The notes: generated by a model not told the origin, from the sequence alone. Shown: positions 28,433-37,874, counted from the stretch's first letter. The stretch is DNA of 64,000 nucleotides from Actinoplanes teichomyceticus ATCC 31121 (GCF_003711105.1 NZ_CP023865.1:780001-844000), one strand, 5' to 3'. A program made the numbers and translations.

Positions 28433-28938
28433 TGGAAGCACCGACCCCCGCCGACCTCGACATCGTGGCGGCCCAGCTCGGCCGCCGGCCCCGCGGCACC
28501 CGGGCGATCGCGCACCGCTGCCCGTGCGGCAACCCGGACGTGGTGGAGACCGCGCCCCGGCTCGACGACGGCACGCCGTTCCCCACGATGTACTACCTGA
28601 CCTGTCCACACGCCACCGCGGCGTGCAGCCGGCTGGAGTCCGCCGGCGTGATGCGCGACATGCAGCAACGGCTGAGCACCGATCCGGAGCTGGCCGCCCG
28701 CTACGCCGCCGCGCATCAGGACTATCTGGACCGTCGCCGGGCGATCGACGACGTCCCGGAGATCCACGACGTCTCGGCCGGCGGGATGCCGGACCGGGTG
28801 AAGTGCCTGCACGTCCATCTCGGACACGCGCTGGCCGCCGGGCGCGGGGTGAACCCGTTCGGGGACGAGGTGCGCGACGCGGTGGAGCCCTGGTGGGCGG
28901 ACGGCCCGTGCGTGCGGCCCGAGCGGGACGAATGCTGA
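28432..28938 (+). CDS. DUF501 family protein
   Basis: The 168-aa protein begins MEAPTPADLDIVAAQLGRRPRG and carries RCPCGNPDVVETAPRLDDGTPFPTMYYLTCP and HVHLGHALAAGRGVNPFGDEV, the conserved blocks of DUF501. It always seems to sit next to ftsB and ppx in actinobacteria. The function is unknown; the Cys pairs may bind a metal. The ATG overlaps the ftsB stop. Confidence 0.9.
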   Translation: MEAPTPADLDIVAAQLGRRPRGTRAIAHRCPCGNPDVVETAPRLDDGTPFPTMYYLTCPHATAACSRLESAGVMRDMQQRLSTDPELAARYAAAHQDYLDRRRAIDDVPEIHDVSAGGMPDRVKCLHVHLGHALAAGRGVNPFGDEVRDAVEPWWADGPCVRPERDEC

Positions 28939-29426
28939 TCCGGCGCGCCCGGACCGGGGACGTCAAGGCGATCCGGTCGCTGGTCGACACGTACACCACC
29001 GACCGGCGGCTGCTGAGCAAGGCGACGGTCACCCTCTACGAGTCCGTCCAGGAGTTCTGGGTGGCCGAGGACGACGACGGCACGGTGGTCGGCTGCGGGG
29101 CCCTGCACGTGATGTGGGAGGACCTGGCGGAGATCCGTACCGTCGCGGTGCATCCGGAGCGGCGGGGCCGCAGGATCGGTCACCGGATCGTCGGCGTGCT
29201 CCTGGAGCAGGCGCGGGAGCTCGGCGTACGCCGGGTCTTCTGCCTGACCTTCGAGACCCGGTTCTTCGGCTCGTTCGGGTTCACCGAGATCGACGGCGCA
29301 CCGGTGCCGCACGCCGTCTACGAGCAGCTGCTGCGCTCCTACGACGAGGGCGTCGCCGAGTTCCTGGACCTGGAGCGGGTCAAGCCGAACACCCTGGGGA
29401 ACAAGAGAATGCTGCTGCACCTATGA
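28932..29426 (+). CDS. argA: short ArgA-type amino-acid N-acetyltransferase
   Basis: The 164-aa GNAT protein starts MLIRRARTGDVKAI and contains the acetyl-CoA loop VHPERRGRRIGHRIVGVLLE. It resembles the stand-alone actinobacterial N-acetylglutamate synthase (Mycobacterium Rv2747 type), which makes N-acetylglutamate for arginine synthesis. The ATG at 28932 overlaps the end of DUF501, and its stop overlaps ppx. The substrate is inferred from similarity and context. Confidence 0.8.
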   Translation: MLIRRARTGDVKAIRSLVDTYTTDRRLLSKATVTLYESVQEFWVAEDDDGTVVGCGALHVMWEDLAEIRTVAVHPERRGRRIGHRIVGVLLEQARELGVRRVFCLTFETRFFGSFGFTEIDGAPVPHAVYEQLLRSYDEGVAEFLDLERVKPNTLGNKRMLLHL

Positions 29427-30352
29427 GCGCCGCCGCACCCGTGCGGGTCGCCGCGATCGACTGCGGTACCAACGCGATCCGCCTGCTGATCGCCGACGTG
29501 GCCGGGGACCGGCTGACCGACGTCTCCCGGCGGATGGAGATCGTCCGCCTGGGGGAGGGTGTGGACCGCACCGGGATGCTGTCCGCCGCGGCGCTCGACC
29601 GGACCCGGGCCGCGCTGGCCGGTTACGCCACCGAGATCGAGGAGTCCGGGGCGGTCGCGGTACGGATGTGCGCCACCTCGGCCTCCCGGGACGCCTCGAA
29701 CGCGCAGGACTTCCGCGACATGGTGCGCGGCGTGCTGGGTGTCGAGCCCGAGGTGATCACCGGTGAGGAGGAGGCCGCCCTGTCCTTCCTCGGCGCGGTC
29801 CGGGGGTTGCGCGCCCCGGGGCCGTACCTGGTGTTCGACCTGGGTGGCGGCTCCACCGAGTTCGTCACCGGCACGGACGGCGTCCGGCAGGCGATCTCGG
29901 TGGACATCGGCTGCGTCCGGATGACCGAGCGGCACCTGCACGGCGACCCGCCGACGGCGGCGGAGCTGGCCGCGGCGGAGGCGGACGTCACGGCGGCCGT
30001 CGACACCGCCCTGGCCGCGGTGTCCGGCCGCGACGCGCGGACCCTGGTCGGGCTGGCCGGGACGGTGACCACGGTCGCGGCGCTGGCGCACGACCTCCCG
30101 GTGTACGACTCGGCGCGCATCCACCACAGCGAGATCAGCCGGGAGGCGGTCGGCCGGGTCACCGCCGAGCTGCTGGGGATGACCGTCGAGCGGCGGCTGG
30201 CGCTGCCGGTGATGCACGCGGGCCGGGCCGACGTGATCGGGGCGGGCGCCCTGATCATGCGGATCATCATGGAGCGATCCGGGCACGACTCGGTGATCGC
30301 CTCCGAGCACGACATCCTGGACGGGATCGCCTTCGGGCTGGCCGGGAGCTGA
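29423..30352 (+). CDS. ppx: exopolyphosphatase/GppA-type phosphatase
   Basis: The 309-aa protein has the actin-fold motifs AAIDCGTNAIRLLIAD (phosphate loop 1), TGEEEAALSFLG and DLGGGSTEF (phosphate loop 2), and GLAGTVTT. The family splits polyphosphate or pppGpp. It matches the shorter actinobacterial class. The ATG overlaps the argA stop. PPK2 at 49.9 kb acts on the same polymer. Confidence 0.92.
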   Translation: MSAAAPVRVAAIDCGTNAIRLLIADVAGDRLTDVSRRMEIVRLGEGVDRTGMLSAAALDRTRAALAGYATEIEESGAVAVRMCATSASRDASNAQDFRDMVRGVLGVEPEVITGEEEAALSFLGAVRGLRAPGPYLVFDLGGGSTEFVTGTDGVRQAISVDIGCVRMTERHLHGDPPTAAELAAAEADVTAAVDTALAAVSGRDARTLVGLAGTVTTVAALAHDLPVYDSARIHHSEISREAVGRVTAELLGMTVERRLALPVMHAGRADVIGAGALIMRIIMERSGHDSVIASEHDILDGIAFGLAGS

Positions 30353-30631
30353 CGGCACGGGCCGCGGCCGGGGCGTGACGGCCCCCGGAAACCGGCCCGT
30401 ACCGGCATCGAACGCTGCCCGAACGGGCGGCCTTTTCCGGCGCTTCGGCCCGACTTCGCCGCCTCGCTGTCGCCGCCGCGCCACCCTGCGTCATTTTCCC
30501 AGGGAAGTCTCAGCTCCTCTTACGGAATCGTCGATAACCGCAGGTGAAGTCGGGTCGCGCGATGGTCGAGACGATCGTTATCCTCGCCTGCCTAACGATC
30601 GGACGTCGATCGTCCGCGAAAGGAAGCATCA
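30353..30631 (+). promoter_or_regulatory. promoter region of the proline-rich protein gene
   Basis: The 279-bp gap has no gene. The last 120 bp are less GC-rich, with TCGTTATCC and CCTAACGATC stretches, and end in the ribosome-binding site AAAGGAAG before the ATG at 30632. Confidence 0.4.
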
Positions 30632-31204
30632 ATGTCCAACCCGGTTGAGCCGCCCCACGGCGCGCAGAATGTTCCGCCCGCTGACGGCGGACAGGCGTTC
30701 CCGCCGCCGAACGCCGGCGCTCCCGGCTTCCCGCCGCCGAACGCCGGCGCCCCCGGCTTCCCGCCGCCCGGCGCGCCGGGCGCGGCCGGGTTCCCGCCGC
30801 CCCCCGGGGCGCCCGCCGGCTTCCCCGCCCCCGCCCCGGCCAAGAAGTCCGGCGGCAAGAAGGCGCTCAGCATCGTCGGTGCCATCGTCGCCGCCCTGGT
30901 CATCTTCGGGCTGAAGTTCGGCCTGGCCAGCGCGCTGTCCTCGGACCCCACCAAGGACGCCAAGGTGAACGACTGCATCTCGGTCAGCGAGGACCTGTCG
31001 GACAAGGCCAAGGAGACCGAGGCCGAGATCGTCGACTGTGGCAAGTCCGACGCCAAGTTCGTCGTGGTCGGCCGTGTCGACGGCACCGACGACGTGAACA
31101 GCACCGCGTGCGACCAGTACTTCAAGGAGACCGACAAGGACCCGGCCGTCCTGACCAGCTCGGGCGACGACAAGTACCTGCTCTGCGTCAAGGCCGCCAA
31201 GTAA
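30632..31204 (+). CDS. proline-rich, membrane-anchored LppU/SCO3897-like protein
   Basis: The 190-aa protein has a disordered N-terminus with repeated FPPPNAGAPG blocks (about residues 23-65), one membrane segment (about 75-98, ending KFGLASALSS), and an extracytoplasmic domain with four cysteines (NDCISV, VDCGKS, TACDQY, LLCVKA), probably two disulfides. This matches small LppU/SCO3897-type actinobacterial proteins. The role is unknown. AAGGAA precedes the ATG. Confidence 0.72.
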   Translation: MSNPVEPPHGAQNVPPADGGQAFPPPNAGAPGFPPPNAGAPGFPPPGAPGAAGFPPPPGAPAGFPAPAPAKKSGGKKALSIVGAIVAALVIFGLKFGLASALSSDPTKDAKVNDCISVSEDLSDKAKETEAEIVDCGKSDAKFVVVGRVDGTDDVNSTACDQYFKETDKDPAVLTSSGDDKYLLCVKAAK

Positions 31205-31215
31205 CGGATCGGAAC

Positions 31216-31252
31216 CCGGGGGCGGTGCGTCGACAGGGCGCGCCGCCCCCGG
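31216..31252. terminator. terminator after LppU-like gene
   Basis: A 10-bp stem CCGGGGGCGG / CCGCCCCCGG with a 17-nt loop begins 12 bp after the stop. Confidence 0.65.
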
Positions 31253-31267
31253 TGGCATTCTGGTGCG

Positions 31268-32020
31268 GTGCAACCGTCCGAGGCCTCCCCGCGTACCCCG
31301 CAAGCGGTTGTCGCGCAGGCGGCCGAGGCTGCCTCGCTGAGCGCGCTCGACGCCCGCGTCGCGGACTGTTTCGCCTGCCCCCGCCTGGTCGCGTGGCGCA
31401 CCGAGATCGCCACGGTCAAGCGCGCGGCCTTCCGCGACCAGGACTACTGGGGCCGGCCGGTGCCCGGGCTGGGCCCGGCCGACGCCCGGATCGCCATCCT
31501 CGGCCTGGCGCCGGCCGCGCACGGCGGCAACCGGACCGGCCGGATCTTCACCGGGGACCGCTCCGGTGACGTGCTGTTCGCCGCCCTGCACCGGGCCGGC
31601 CTGGCGAACCAGCCGACGAGCGTGGCCGCCGACGACGGCCTGGCCCTGCGGCACACCCGGATCTTCGCGGCGGTGCGCTGCGCGCCGCCGGACAACAAGC
31701 CCACGCCCGAGGAACGCGACACCTGCGCGCCGTGGCTGCGGCGCGAACTGGAACTGATCGCGCCCAGCGCCCGGGTGGTGGTCACGCTGGGCGCTTTCGC
31801 CTGGGCCGCCTGGTGGCCGGCGATGCGTTCGGTGTACGGCGTACGCCCGCCCGTCCCGCGCCCGAGGTTCGGCCACGGCGCCGAGGCGCACCTGCCCGGC
31901 GCGCCCGCGGTGCTGGGCTGCTTCCACGTCAGCCAGCAGAACACCTTCACCGGCCGGCTCACCCCCGCCATGCTCGACGAGGTGTTCACCCGTGCGAAGG
32001 TTCTGGCGGGCCTGGCATGA
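31268..32020 (+). CDS. udgB: family 5 uracil-DNA glycosylase (UdgB)
   Basis: The 250-aa protein carries motif [15 protein letters not shown] and motif [14 protein letters not shown], which define family 5 UDGs. Cysteines at DCFACP and later RCAPP/DTCAPW fit the Fe-S cluster ligands. The enzyme removes uracil and other deaminated bases from DNA. The start is GTG 31268. Length is normal for the family. Confidence 0.93.
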   Translation: MQPSEASPRTPQAVVAQAAEAASLSALDARVADCFACPRLVAWRTEIATVKRAAFRDQDYWGRPVPGLGPADARIAILGLAPAAHGGNRTGRIFTGDRSGDVLFAALHRAGLANQPTSVAADDGLALRHTRIFAAVRCAPPDNKPTPEERDTCAPWLRRELELIAPSARVVVTLGAFAWAAWWPAMRSVYGVRPPVPRPRFGHGAEAHLPGAPAVLGCFHVSQQNTFTGRLTPAMLDEVFTRAKVLAGLA

Positions 32021-32071
32021 TGCGAGTCCTGTCCGATTCCCTCCTCGAGTCACGGATCTGAAACCGCCCGC

Positions 32072-32770
32072 ATGGACCTCGCAATCGTGCGCCGCTGGTG
32101 GCCGCTGGCCGCCGTCATCGGGCTGCTCCTCGTGACCTCGGTGGCCGCCACCCGGTCGGCGCCGCAGCTGGATCGGGTCACCCCGCGGACGACCGCGACC
32201 ACCACCGCGCCGCCCCTGCTGCCGCCCACCCGGCGCCCGTCCGCCGCGCCGGCCACCGAGACGCCGGTCGAGGCGGCCCGTGGCCTGCCGGACTGGATCG
32301 GCACCGCGACCACGGCCATCCTCGCCGTCCTGGTGGCCGCGATGGTGGTGATCCTCACCTGGGCGCTGATCCGGGACGCGGCCCGCCGCCGCCGGAGGCG
32401 GACCGGCCGCCGCGACCCGCGCCGCGCCGGGCGCACCGCGGAGGATCTGGTCGCCGCGCTGGACGCCGGTCTGGAGGAGCTCTCGGACACCGACCGGGAC
32501 CCGCGCCGCGCGGTGATCGCCTGCTGGGTCCGCCTGGAGCAGGCCGCCGCGGAGGCCGGCACCCCGCGGCATCCCGGCGACAGCCCCACCGACCTGGTCG
32601 CCCGGCTGCTCGCCGAGCAGCGGGTGGACGCCGCCGTGCTGGCCGCCCTGATGGAGGTGTACCGGGAGGCCCGGTACGCCACGCACACCGTCGACGACCG
32701 GATGCGCCAGCAGGCCCGGCACGCCCTGGAACGCCTGCGCGCCGACCTCGGGGCGGGGGCGCCGGCATGA
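32072..32770 (+). CDS. DUF4129 membrane protein
   Basis: The 232-aa protein has two membrane segments (about residues 9-26 and 86-106) separated by a Pro/Thr-rich external loop, then a cytoplasmic helical domain with RDPRRAVIACWVRLEQAAAEAG and AVLAALMEVYREARYATHTVDDRMR typical of DUF4129. It begins a five-gene operon with MoxR and DUF58 proteins. That combination is associated with envelope or transglutaminase-like systems. The exact role is unknown. Confidence 0.8.
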   Translation: MDLAIVRRWWPLAAVIGLLLVTSVAATRSAPQLDRVTPRTTATTTAPPLLPPTRRPSAAPATETPVEAARGLPDWIGTATTAILAVLVAAMVVILTWALIRDAARRRRRRTGRRDPRRAGRTAEDLVAALDAGLEELSDTDRDPRRAVIACWVRLEQAAAEAGTPRHPGDSPTDLVARLLAEQRVDAAVLAALMEVYREARYATHTVDDRMRQQARHALERLRADLGAGAPA

Positions 32771-32819
32771 GCGGCCGTGACGGACAGCGCCGGCGGCGAG
32801 CGCGAGAGGCGGGTGCCGG

Positions 32820-33398
32820 ATGAGCGACGACTCAGGGCTGGACGAGCTCTTCGGGGCGACCGCGGCCCCGGCCGGCGAGTCCGCCCCGCGACCGCGCCGG
32901 CGCCGCTCCCCGGTGCTGCGGGTGGCCGGCAACGTGCTGCTGGTGGCCGCGGCCACCGTGGTCGTGGTGGCCGGGCTGCGGGCCGGGGCGATCCAGGCCC
33001 CGCTGCCGCTGGTGGTCGCGCTGCTGATCGGGCTGCGCCTGGTGACGATCGCGGCCGCCGCGGTGCGCCCGCCGCGGCGGCGCCGGGGCCGGGCCGGGGC
33101 CGGGGACGCCGCGGCCCGCGCCGTCGACTCGCTGCGTGCCACGGTACGGCGCTGGGAGCGCAGCCTGGACAAGGCGCACTCCGATCCGGACACCTATGCG
33201 CGTAACGTTCTGCCGGTGCTCGGCGAACTCGCCGACGAGCGGCTGCGGTTACGGCACGGCCTCACCCGGGCCAGCGACCCGCGCCGCGCCCGGGAACTCC
33301 TCGGCGAACCGGCCTGGGCGGTGCTGGCCGACCCGGGCCGGCGCGGCCTGAAGGCGCGGGACCTGGAGACGTACGTACAAGCCATGGAACGACTGTGA
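32820..33398 (+). CDS. two-TM protein of the MoxR operon, TTA codon 144
   Basis: The 192-aa protein has an N-terminal basic segment, two adjacent membrane helices (about 36-75), and a cytoplasmic helical tail (LRATVRRWERSLDKAH and following). I do not recognise a family, but the gene is fixed between DUF4129 and moxR genes here. An in-frame TTA codon lies at 33249-33251. It ends 13 bp before moxR. Confidence 0.78.
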   Translation: MSDDSGLDELFGATAAPAGESAPRPRRRRSPVLRVAGNVLLVAAATVVVVAGLRAGAIQAPLPLVVALLIGLRLVTIAAAAVRPPRRRRGRAGAGDAAARAVDSLRATVRRWERSLDKAHSDPDTYARNVLPVLGELADERLRLRHGLTRASDPRRARELLGEPAWAVLADPGRRGLKARDLETYVQAMERL

Positions 33399-33411
33399 GA
33401 AAGGTGCGCCG

Positions 33412-34410
33412 GTGACGCAGACAGGCGTACAGGCTATTCCCCCGTTCGAGGTCGGGCGGCTGGCCGGCGCGGTCCTCGACGCCGTCGGCAGTGTGGTGGT
33501 CGGCAAGCGGGACGCGCTCGAACTGGTGCTGGCCGGCATCCTGGCGGGCGGCCACGTGCTGCTGGAGGACCTGCCAGGGCTGGGCAAGACGCTCACCGCC
33601 CGGTCCTTCGCCCAGGCCCTGGGGCTGGACTTCCGGCGGTTGCAGTTCACTCCCGACCTGCTGCCCGCCGACGTCACCGGCTCCTTCCTGTACGACCAGC
33701 GCAAGGGTGACTTCGCGTTCCGGGCCGGGCCGGTCTTCACCAACATGCTGCTGGCCGACGAGATCAACCGGACCCCGCCGAAGACCCAGTCCGCGCTGCT
33801 GGAGGCGATGCAGGAGAAGCAGGTCTCGGTGGAGGGCGTGACGTACCGCCTGGACCCGCCGTTCCACGTGCTGGCCACCGCCAACCCGATCGAGTACGAG
33901 GGCACGTACCCGCTCCCGGAGGCCCAGCTGGACCGGTTCCTGCTGCGGGTGTCGTTCGGGTACCCGACCGCCGAGGAGGAGTGGGACGTGCTGCGCCGGC
34001 GGATGTCCCGGCGGCAGGAGGAGGCCCAGCTCGCCCCGGTGGTGGACGCGCACACGCTGCAGGTCATGCAGGCCGCGCTGGAGTCGGTCGCGGTCGAGGA
34101 CTCGATCGGCCGGTACATCGTGTCGCTCGCCGCGGCCACCCGCGAGCACAGCGCGGTGCTGGTCGGCTCGTCGCCGCGAGGCTCGCTCGCGCTGCTGCTG
34201 CTGGCCCGCGCCCGGGCCGCGATGGCCGGCCGGGACTACGTCGTGCCGGAGGACGTCAAGGACGTCGCGGTGCCCGCCCTGGCCCACCGGATCACGCTGC
34301 GCCCGGAGATGTGGCTGCGCCAGGTGAACCCGGCCTTCGTGGTGCAGGAGGTGCTCAGCGCGGTGCCCGCCCCGGCCAGCGGCGCGCTGCCGACGTACGC
34401 GCATGACTGA
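33412..34410 (+). CDS. moxR: MoxR-type AAA+ ATPase
   Basis: The 332-aa ATPase has Walker A EDLPGLGKT (about residues 50-58), Walker B MLLADEINR, a sensor in VLATANPIEYEGTYPLPEAQLDRF, and the C-terminal lid. MoxR proteins act as chaperones that mature or assemble envelope complexes, usually with a DUF58 partner encoded next door, as here. The start is GTG 33412; the 3' end overlaps the DUF58 gene by 8 bp. Confidence 0.93.
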   Translation: MTQTGVQAIPPFEVGRLAGAVLDAVGSVVVGKRDALELVLAGILAGGHVLLEDLPGLGKTLTARSFAQALGLDFRRLQFTPDLLPADVTGSFLYDQRKGDFAFRAGPVFTNMLLADEINRTPPKTQSALLEAMQEKQVSVEGVTYRLDPPFHVLATANPIEYEGTYPLPEAQLDRFLLRVSFGYPTAEEEWDVLRRRMSRRQEEAQLAPVVDAHTLQVMQAALESVAVEDSIGRYIVSLAAATREHSAVLVGSSPRGSLALLLLARARAAMAGRDYVVPEDVKDVAVPALAHRITLRPEMWLRQVNPAFVVQEVLSAVPAPASGALPTYAHD

Positions 34411-35707
34411 ACCGGCCGCGGTCAGCTGGGCGCCGACCCGGGCGCTCGGCCGCTCGGTGCTGCTCACCGGCCTGCTGCTGCTGCTCGGGGTGGCGCTCGG
34501 CCGGGTCGACCTGGTGCTGCTGGCCGCCCCGTTCGCGATCGGGGCGGCGCTGAACCTGCGCCGCCGGCCCGAGGCGGTGCCCGAGGTGACCGTCACGGCG
34601 GACGAGGCGCACCTGGTCGAGGGCGGCGCGGTGCGCGCCGGGCTGACCGTGGCCAACCCCGAGGCGATCGGGTACGACCTGGTCGTGGTCCGCACCAAGA
34701 CCTCCCCGTGGCTGCGCCTGCAGCACGCCGACCGGCCGTTCGCGATCACCGTGCCGTCGGACGGCTGGGCCGCGATCGACCTGCCCGGCGAGGCGCTGCG
34801 CTGGGGCCGGCAGGACGTCGGGCCGGCCGCCGCCCGGGCCGCCGCGTGCGGTGGGCTGCTGGCCTGCCGCCCGGTGGTCACCCCGGCCCGCGGGGTACGG
34901 GTCTACCCGGTCACCGAGCCGTTCAAGGCGACCGAGGCGATGCCGGCCGCGGCCGGTCTGGTCGGCGCGCACCGCTCGCGGCGGCTGGGCGAGGGCGGCG
35001 AGCTGGCCGGCGTACGCCAGTTCGCGCCCGGTGACCGCCTGCGCCGCATCGACTGGCGGGTGTCGCTGCGCACCCGTGACCTGCACGTGGCGGCGACCCT
35101 GTCGGACCGCGACGCCGAGGTGCTGCTCCTGCTCGACCTGCTCGGCGAGGTGGGGCTCTCCGGCGGGGTCGGCGGCAGCGCCTCGGTACTGGACACCACC
35201 GTCCGGGCCGCCGCCGCCATCGCCGAGCACTACCTGCACCGCGGCGACCGGGTGTCGCTGCTGGAGTACGGCGCCGCGGCCCGCCGGCTGCGCGCCGCGT
35301 CCGGCCGCCGGCAGTACCTGACCGTCCTGGAGTGGCTGCTCGACGTGCGCGCCGACCCCGTCGACGAGGAGTACGAGCCGGCCCTGGGCGCGCAGCACAT
35401 CTCATCGTCCGCGCTGGTCGTGGTGCTGACCCCGCTGATCGACCCGCGCGCCGCGGACATGCTGGCCCAGCTCACCCAGTCCGGCCGGTACACCGTCGCG
35501 GTGGACACCCTGCCGCCGGACGCCGCGCCGCCGGTCCGCAACCAGTGGAGCCCGCTGGCCACCCGGCTGTGGCGCATCGAGCGGGAGAACGTGCTGGGCC
35601 GGCTGCGCGAGCACGGCGTGCCGGTGGTCGCCTGGGCCGGCGCCGGAAGCCTGGACCTGGTACTGCGCGACGTGGCCCGGATGGCCGCCGCGCCGAGGGG
35701 GCGCTGA
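34403..35707 (+). CDS. DUF58 domain protein
   Basis: The 434-aa protein has two N-terminal membrane helices, a beta-rich region, and the DUF58 core GDRLRRIDWRVSLRTRDLHV, leading into a vWA-like segment starting EVLLLLDLLGEV. It is the standard MoxR partner. The function is probably scaffolding or metal-dependent protein interaction at the membrane. Confidence 0.88.
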   Translation: MTEPAAVSWAPTRALGRSVLLTGLLLLLGVALGRVDLVLLAAPFAIGAALNLRRRPEAVPEVTVTADEAHLVEGGAVRAGLTVANPEAIGYDLVVVRTKTSPWLRLQHADRPFAITVPSDGWAAIDLPGEALRWGRQDVGPAAARAAACGGLLACRPVVTPARGVRVYPVTEPFKATEAMPAAAGLVGAHRSRRLGEGGELAGVRQFAPGDRLRRIDWRVSLRTRDLHVAATLSDRDAEVLLLLDLLGEVGLSGGVGGSASVLDTTVRAAAAIAEHYLHRGDRVSLLEYGAAARRLRAASGRRQYLTVLEWLLDVRADPVDEEYEPALGAQHISSSALVVVLTPLIDPRAADMLAQLTQSGRYTVAVDTLPPDAAPPVRNQWSPLATRLWRIERENVLGRLREHGVPVVAWAGAGSLDLVLRDVARMAAAPRGR

Positions 35708-35708
35708 C

Positions 35709-36272
35709 GTGCTGACCGCTCTGCTCCGGCGGATCAGCCGGATCCCCACCGTGATCCGGCGGGCCACCGTCGTACCGTTGCTGGTCCGCTGCGGTGTCGC
35801 GCTCTGCGGCCTGCTCGCCATGGCCGTCGCCTGGCCCCCGCAGCTGCTGGCCAGCCAGTTCGTCGGCATCCTGGTGCTGATCGCGGTCTGGCCGGCGATC
35901 GCCCCGCGGGGCCGGGGCGCCACCTTCGCCGCGCTGACCGTGGTGGCCGGCTGGCTGCTCGACACCGCCGGGTACGACGCCCGGATCGCGCTGTGGCGGG
36001 TGCTCGCGATAGCCGCGTCGCTCTACCTCGGGCACACGCTGACCGCCCTGGCCGCGGTCCTGCCGTACGACGCGGTGGTCAACCTCGACGTGCCGGGTCT
36101 GTGGCTGGGCCGGGCGCTGCTGGTCGTACTGATCTCGGCGGTGCTGATCGTGCTGGCTCTGGGGCTCACCGCAGATCTCGGCGGAGACGCCTTCCAACTG
36201 GCCACGCTGGTGGGTCTGGCTGCGGCGACGGGTGTGACTTTGGTCCTGGTCCGCCTTACCAGGCGGAGCTGA
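35709..36272 (+). CDS. integral membrane protein, end of MoxR operon
   Basis: The 187-aa protein has about five hydrophobic segments. It starts at GTG 35709, one base after the DUF58 stop. I recognise no specific family. Its place suggests it works with the MoxR-DUF58 module. Confidence 0.75.
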   Translation: MLTALLRRISRIPTVIRRATVVPLLVRCGVALCGLLAMAVAWPPQLLASQFVGILVLIAVWPAIAPRGRGATFAALTVVAGWLLDTAGYDARIALWRVLAIAASLYLGHTLTALAAVLPYDAVVNLDVPGLWLGRALLVVLISAVLIVLALGLTADLGGDAFQLATLVGLAAATGVTLVLVRLTRRS

Positions 36273-36370
36273 ATTTCAGGGACCTTCTGTGGCATTCGAC
36301 ACTTGACTTGCAAGGTTGCGATGGTCACAGAACCACGCATGAACCGCTGTCCGCGCGCGAGAATGGGGGC

Positions 36371-37726
36371 GTGAATCCGCCGCGCATCGTCGTCGTAGGA
36401 GCAGGTCACGTCGGGCTTTACGCCGCCCTCCGCCTGTCCAAGAAGCTGAACCGGAACCACGCCGAGGTCGTCGTCATCGACCCCGTGCCGCACATGACCT
36501 ATCAGCCGTTCCTGCCCGAGGCAGCGGCCGGTAGCATCTCGCCGCGCCACGCTGTTGTGCCGCTGCGCCGTGAGCTGAAGAAGTGCCGCATCGTCTCCGG
36601 TGAGGTCAGCAAGATCGAGCACGCTCGCAAGACCGTGACGATCCAGCCGATCGACGGCCCGGCGTACGAGATGGCCTACGACCACATCATCGTGGCGCCC
36701 GGCTCGGTCTCGCGGACCCTGCCGATCCCCGGCCTGCGCGAGATGGGCATCGGCCTCAAGACCATCGGTGAGGCCATCTACCTGCGTAACCACATCCTCG
36801 ACCGGCTCGACGTCGCCGCCGTGACGCCGGACCCCGAGGTGCGCAAGGCGTCGCTGAACTTCGTCTTCGTCGGCGGCGGCTTCGCCGGCATCGAGGCGCT
36901 CGCCGAGATGCAGGACGTGGTCGCCGACGCCCTGAAGTACTACCCGGAGCTGGACCCGAAGGAGGTCCACTTCATCCTGGTCGAGGCGACCAACCGGATC
37001 CTGCCCGAGGTCGGCCCGCAGATGGGCGCCTACGCCGCCCGCCAGCTCGCCTCCCGCGGTGTGGACCTGCGCCTGGACACCTTCCTCAAGTCCTGCGTCG
37101 ACGGCGTGATCGAGCTCTCCGACGGGGACTCGTTCCGGGCCGAGACGCTGGTCTGGACCGCCGGTGTCAAGCCGTCCCCGATGCTGCAGCAGACCGACCT
37201 GCCGCTCGGCCCGCGCGGGCACGTCAACTGCCTGCCCACCCTGCAGGTCGCCACGCTGGAGGGCGAGGTGCTCGAGGGCGCCTGGTCCGCCGGTGACTGC
37301 GCCCAGGTCCCCGACCTGACCAACCCGGGTGGCTGGTGCTCGCCGAGCGCCCAGCACGCGGTCCGGCAGGCCCGGGTGCTCGCCGACAACATCCGCCAGG
37401 TGATCCTGGGCGGGGCGCCGACGGAGTACAAGCACAAGTACGCGGGCAGCGTCGCCGGTCTCGGCATCAACAAGGGCGTCGCGCACGTCTACGGCATCAA
37501 GCTCAAGGGCTACCCGGCGTGGCTGATGCACCGGCTGTACCACGTGAGCCGGATCCCGTCGTTCAACCGCAAGGTCCGGGTGCTCGCCGACTGGACGCTC
37601 GCGTTCCTGCTCAAGCGGGAGACCGTGGCGCTGGGTCAGCTGCACGAGCCGCGTGAGGAGTTCACCGAGGTGACCCCGCCGGTGGCGCCGAAGACCGAGG
37701 AGAAGGTGGCCTCCGGCTCGCGCTGA
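36371..37726 (+). CDS. ndh: type II NADH dehydrogenase (FAD-dependent)
   Basis: The 451-aa flavoprotein has the FAD-binding dinucleotide fold IVVVGAGHVGLYAAL at the N-terminus, the NAD fold FVFVGGGFAGIEALAEM (about residue 160), WTAGVKPSP, and the FAD-contact region GAWSAGDCAQVPD. It passes electrons from NADH to menaquinone without proton pumping and attaches to the membrane by its C-terminal helices. The GTG at 36371 follows GGGGGC. A TTGACT box lies at about 36303, in the 98-bp gap. Confidence 0.92.
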   Translation: MNPPRIVVVGAGHVGLYAALRLSKKLNRNHAEVVVIDPVPHMTYQPFLPEAAAGSISPRHAVVPLRRELKKCRIVSGEVSKIEHARKTVTIQPIDGPAYEMAYDHIIVAPGSVSRTLPIPGLREMGIGLKTIGEAIYLRNHILDRLDVAAVTPDPEVRKASLNFVFVGGGFAGIEALAEMQDVVADALKYYPELDPKEVHFILVEATNRILPEVGPQMGAYAARQLASRGVDLRLDTFLKSCVDGVIELSDGDSFRAETLVWTAGVKPSPMLQQTDLPLGPRGHVNCLPTLQVATLEGEVLEGAWSAGDCAQVPDLTNPGGWCSPSAQHAVRQARVLADNIRQVILGGAPTEYKHKYAGSVAGLGINKGVAHVYGIKLKGYPAWLMHRLYHVSRIPSFNRKVRVLADWTLAFLLKRETVALGQLHEPREEFTEVTPPVAPKTEEKVASGSR

Positions 37727-37781
37727 CGGCAAGGCCGTTCCCCACCACCGGCCCGGCACCCGCTACGGTGGTCGCAGGACT

Positions 37782-37864
37782 GCCCGGGTGGTGGAATGGC
37801 AGACACGGCCGCCTTAAAAGCGGCTGCCCTAACAGGCGTGCGGGTTCGAGACCCGCCCCGGGCA
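37782..37864 (+). tRNA. bldA: tRNA-Leu(UAA), bldA-type
   Basis: The cloverleaf is clear: acceptor GCCCGGG / CCCGGGC with discriminator A, anticodon stem GCCGC / GCGGC, anticodon loop CTTAAAA giving UAA, a long variable arm as in leucine tRNAs, and T-arm GCGGG-TTCGAGA-CCCGC. No CCA is encoded. A UAA anticodon reads the rare UUA codon. In Streptomyces this tRNA (bldA) controls development and secondary metabolism. Function here is by homology. Confidence 0.95.
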
Positions 37865-37874
37865 CAGATAACGA

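Noticed and set aside
32767..32823. 18-codon ORF between DUF4129 and the next gene
   Set aside because: Arg-rich, short, no ribosome-binding site of its own. It is more likely spacer that lets ribosomes reach the next start.
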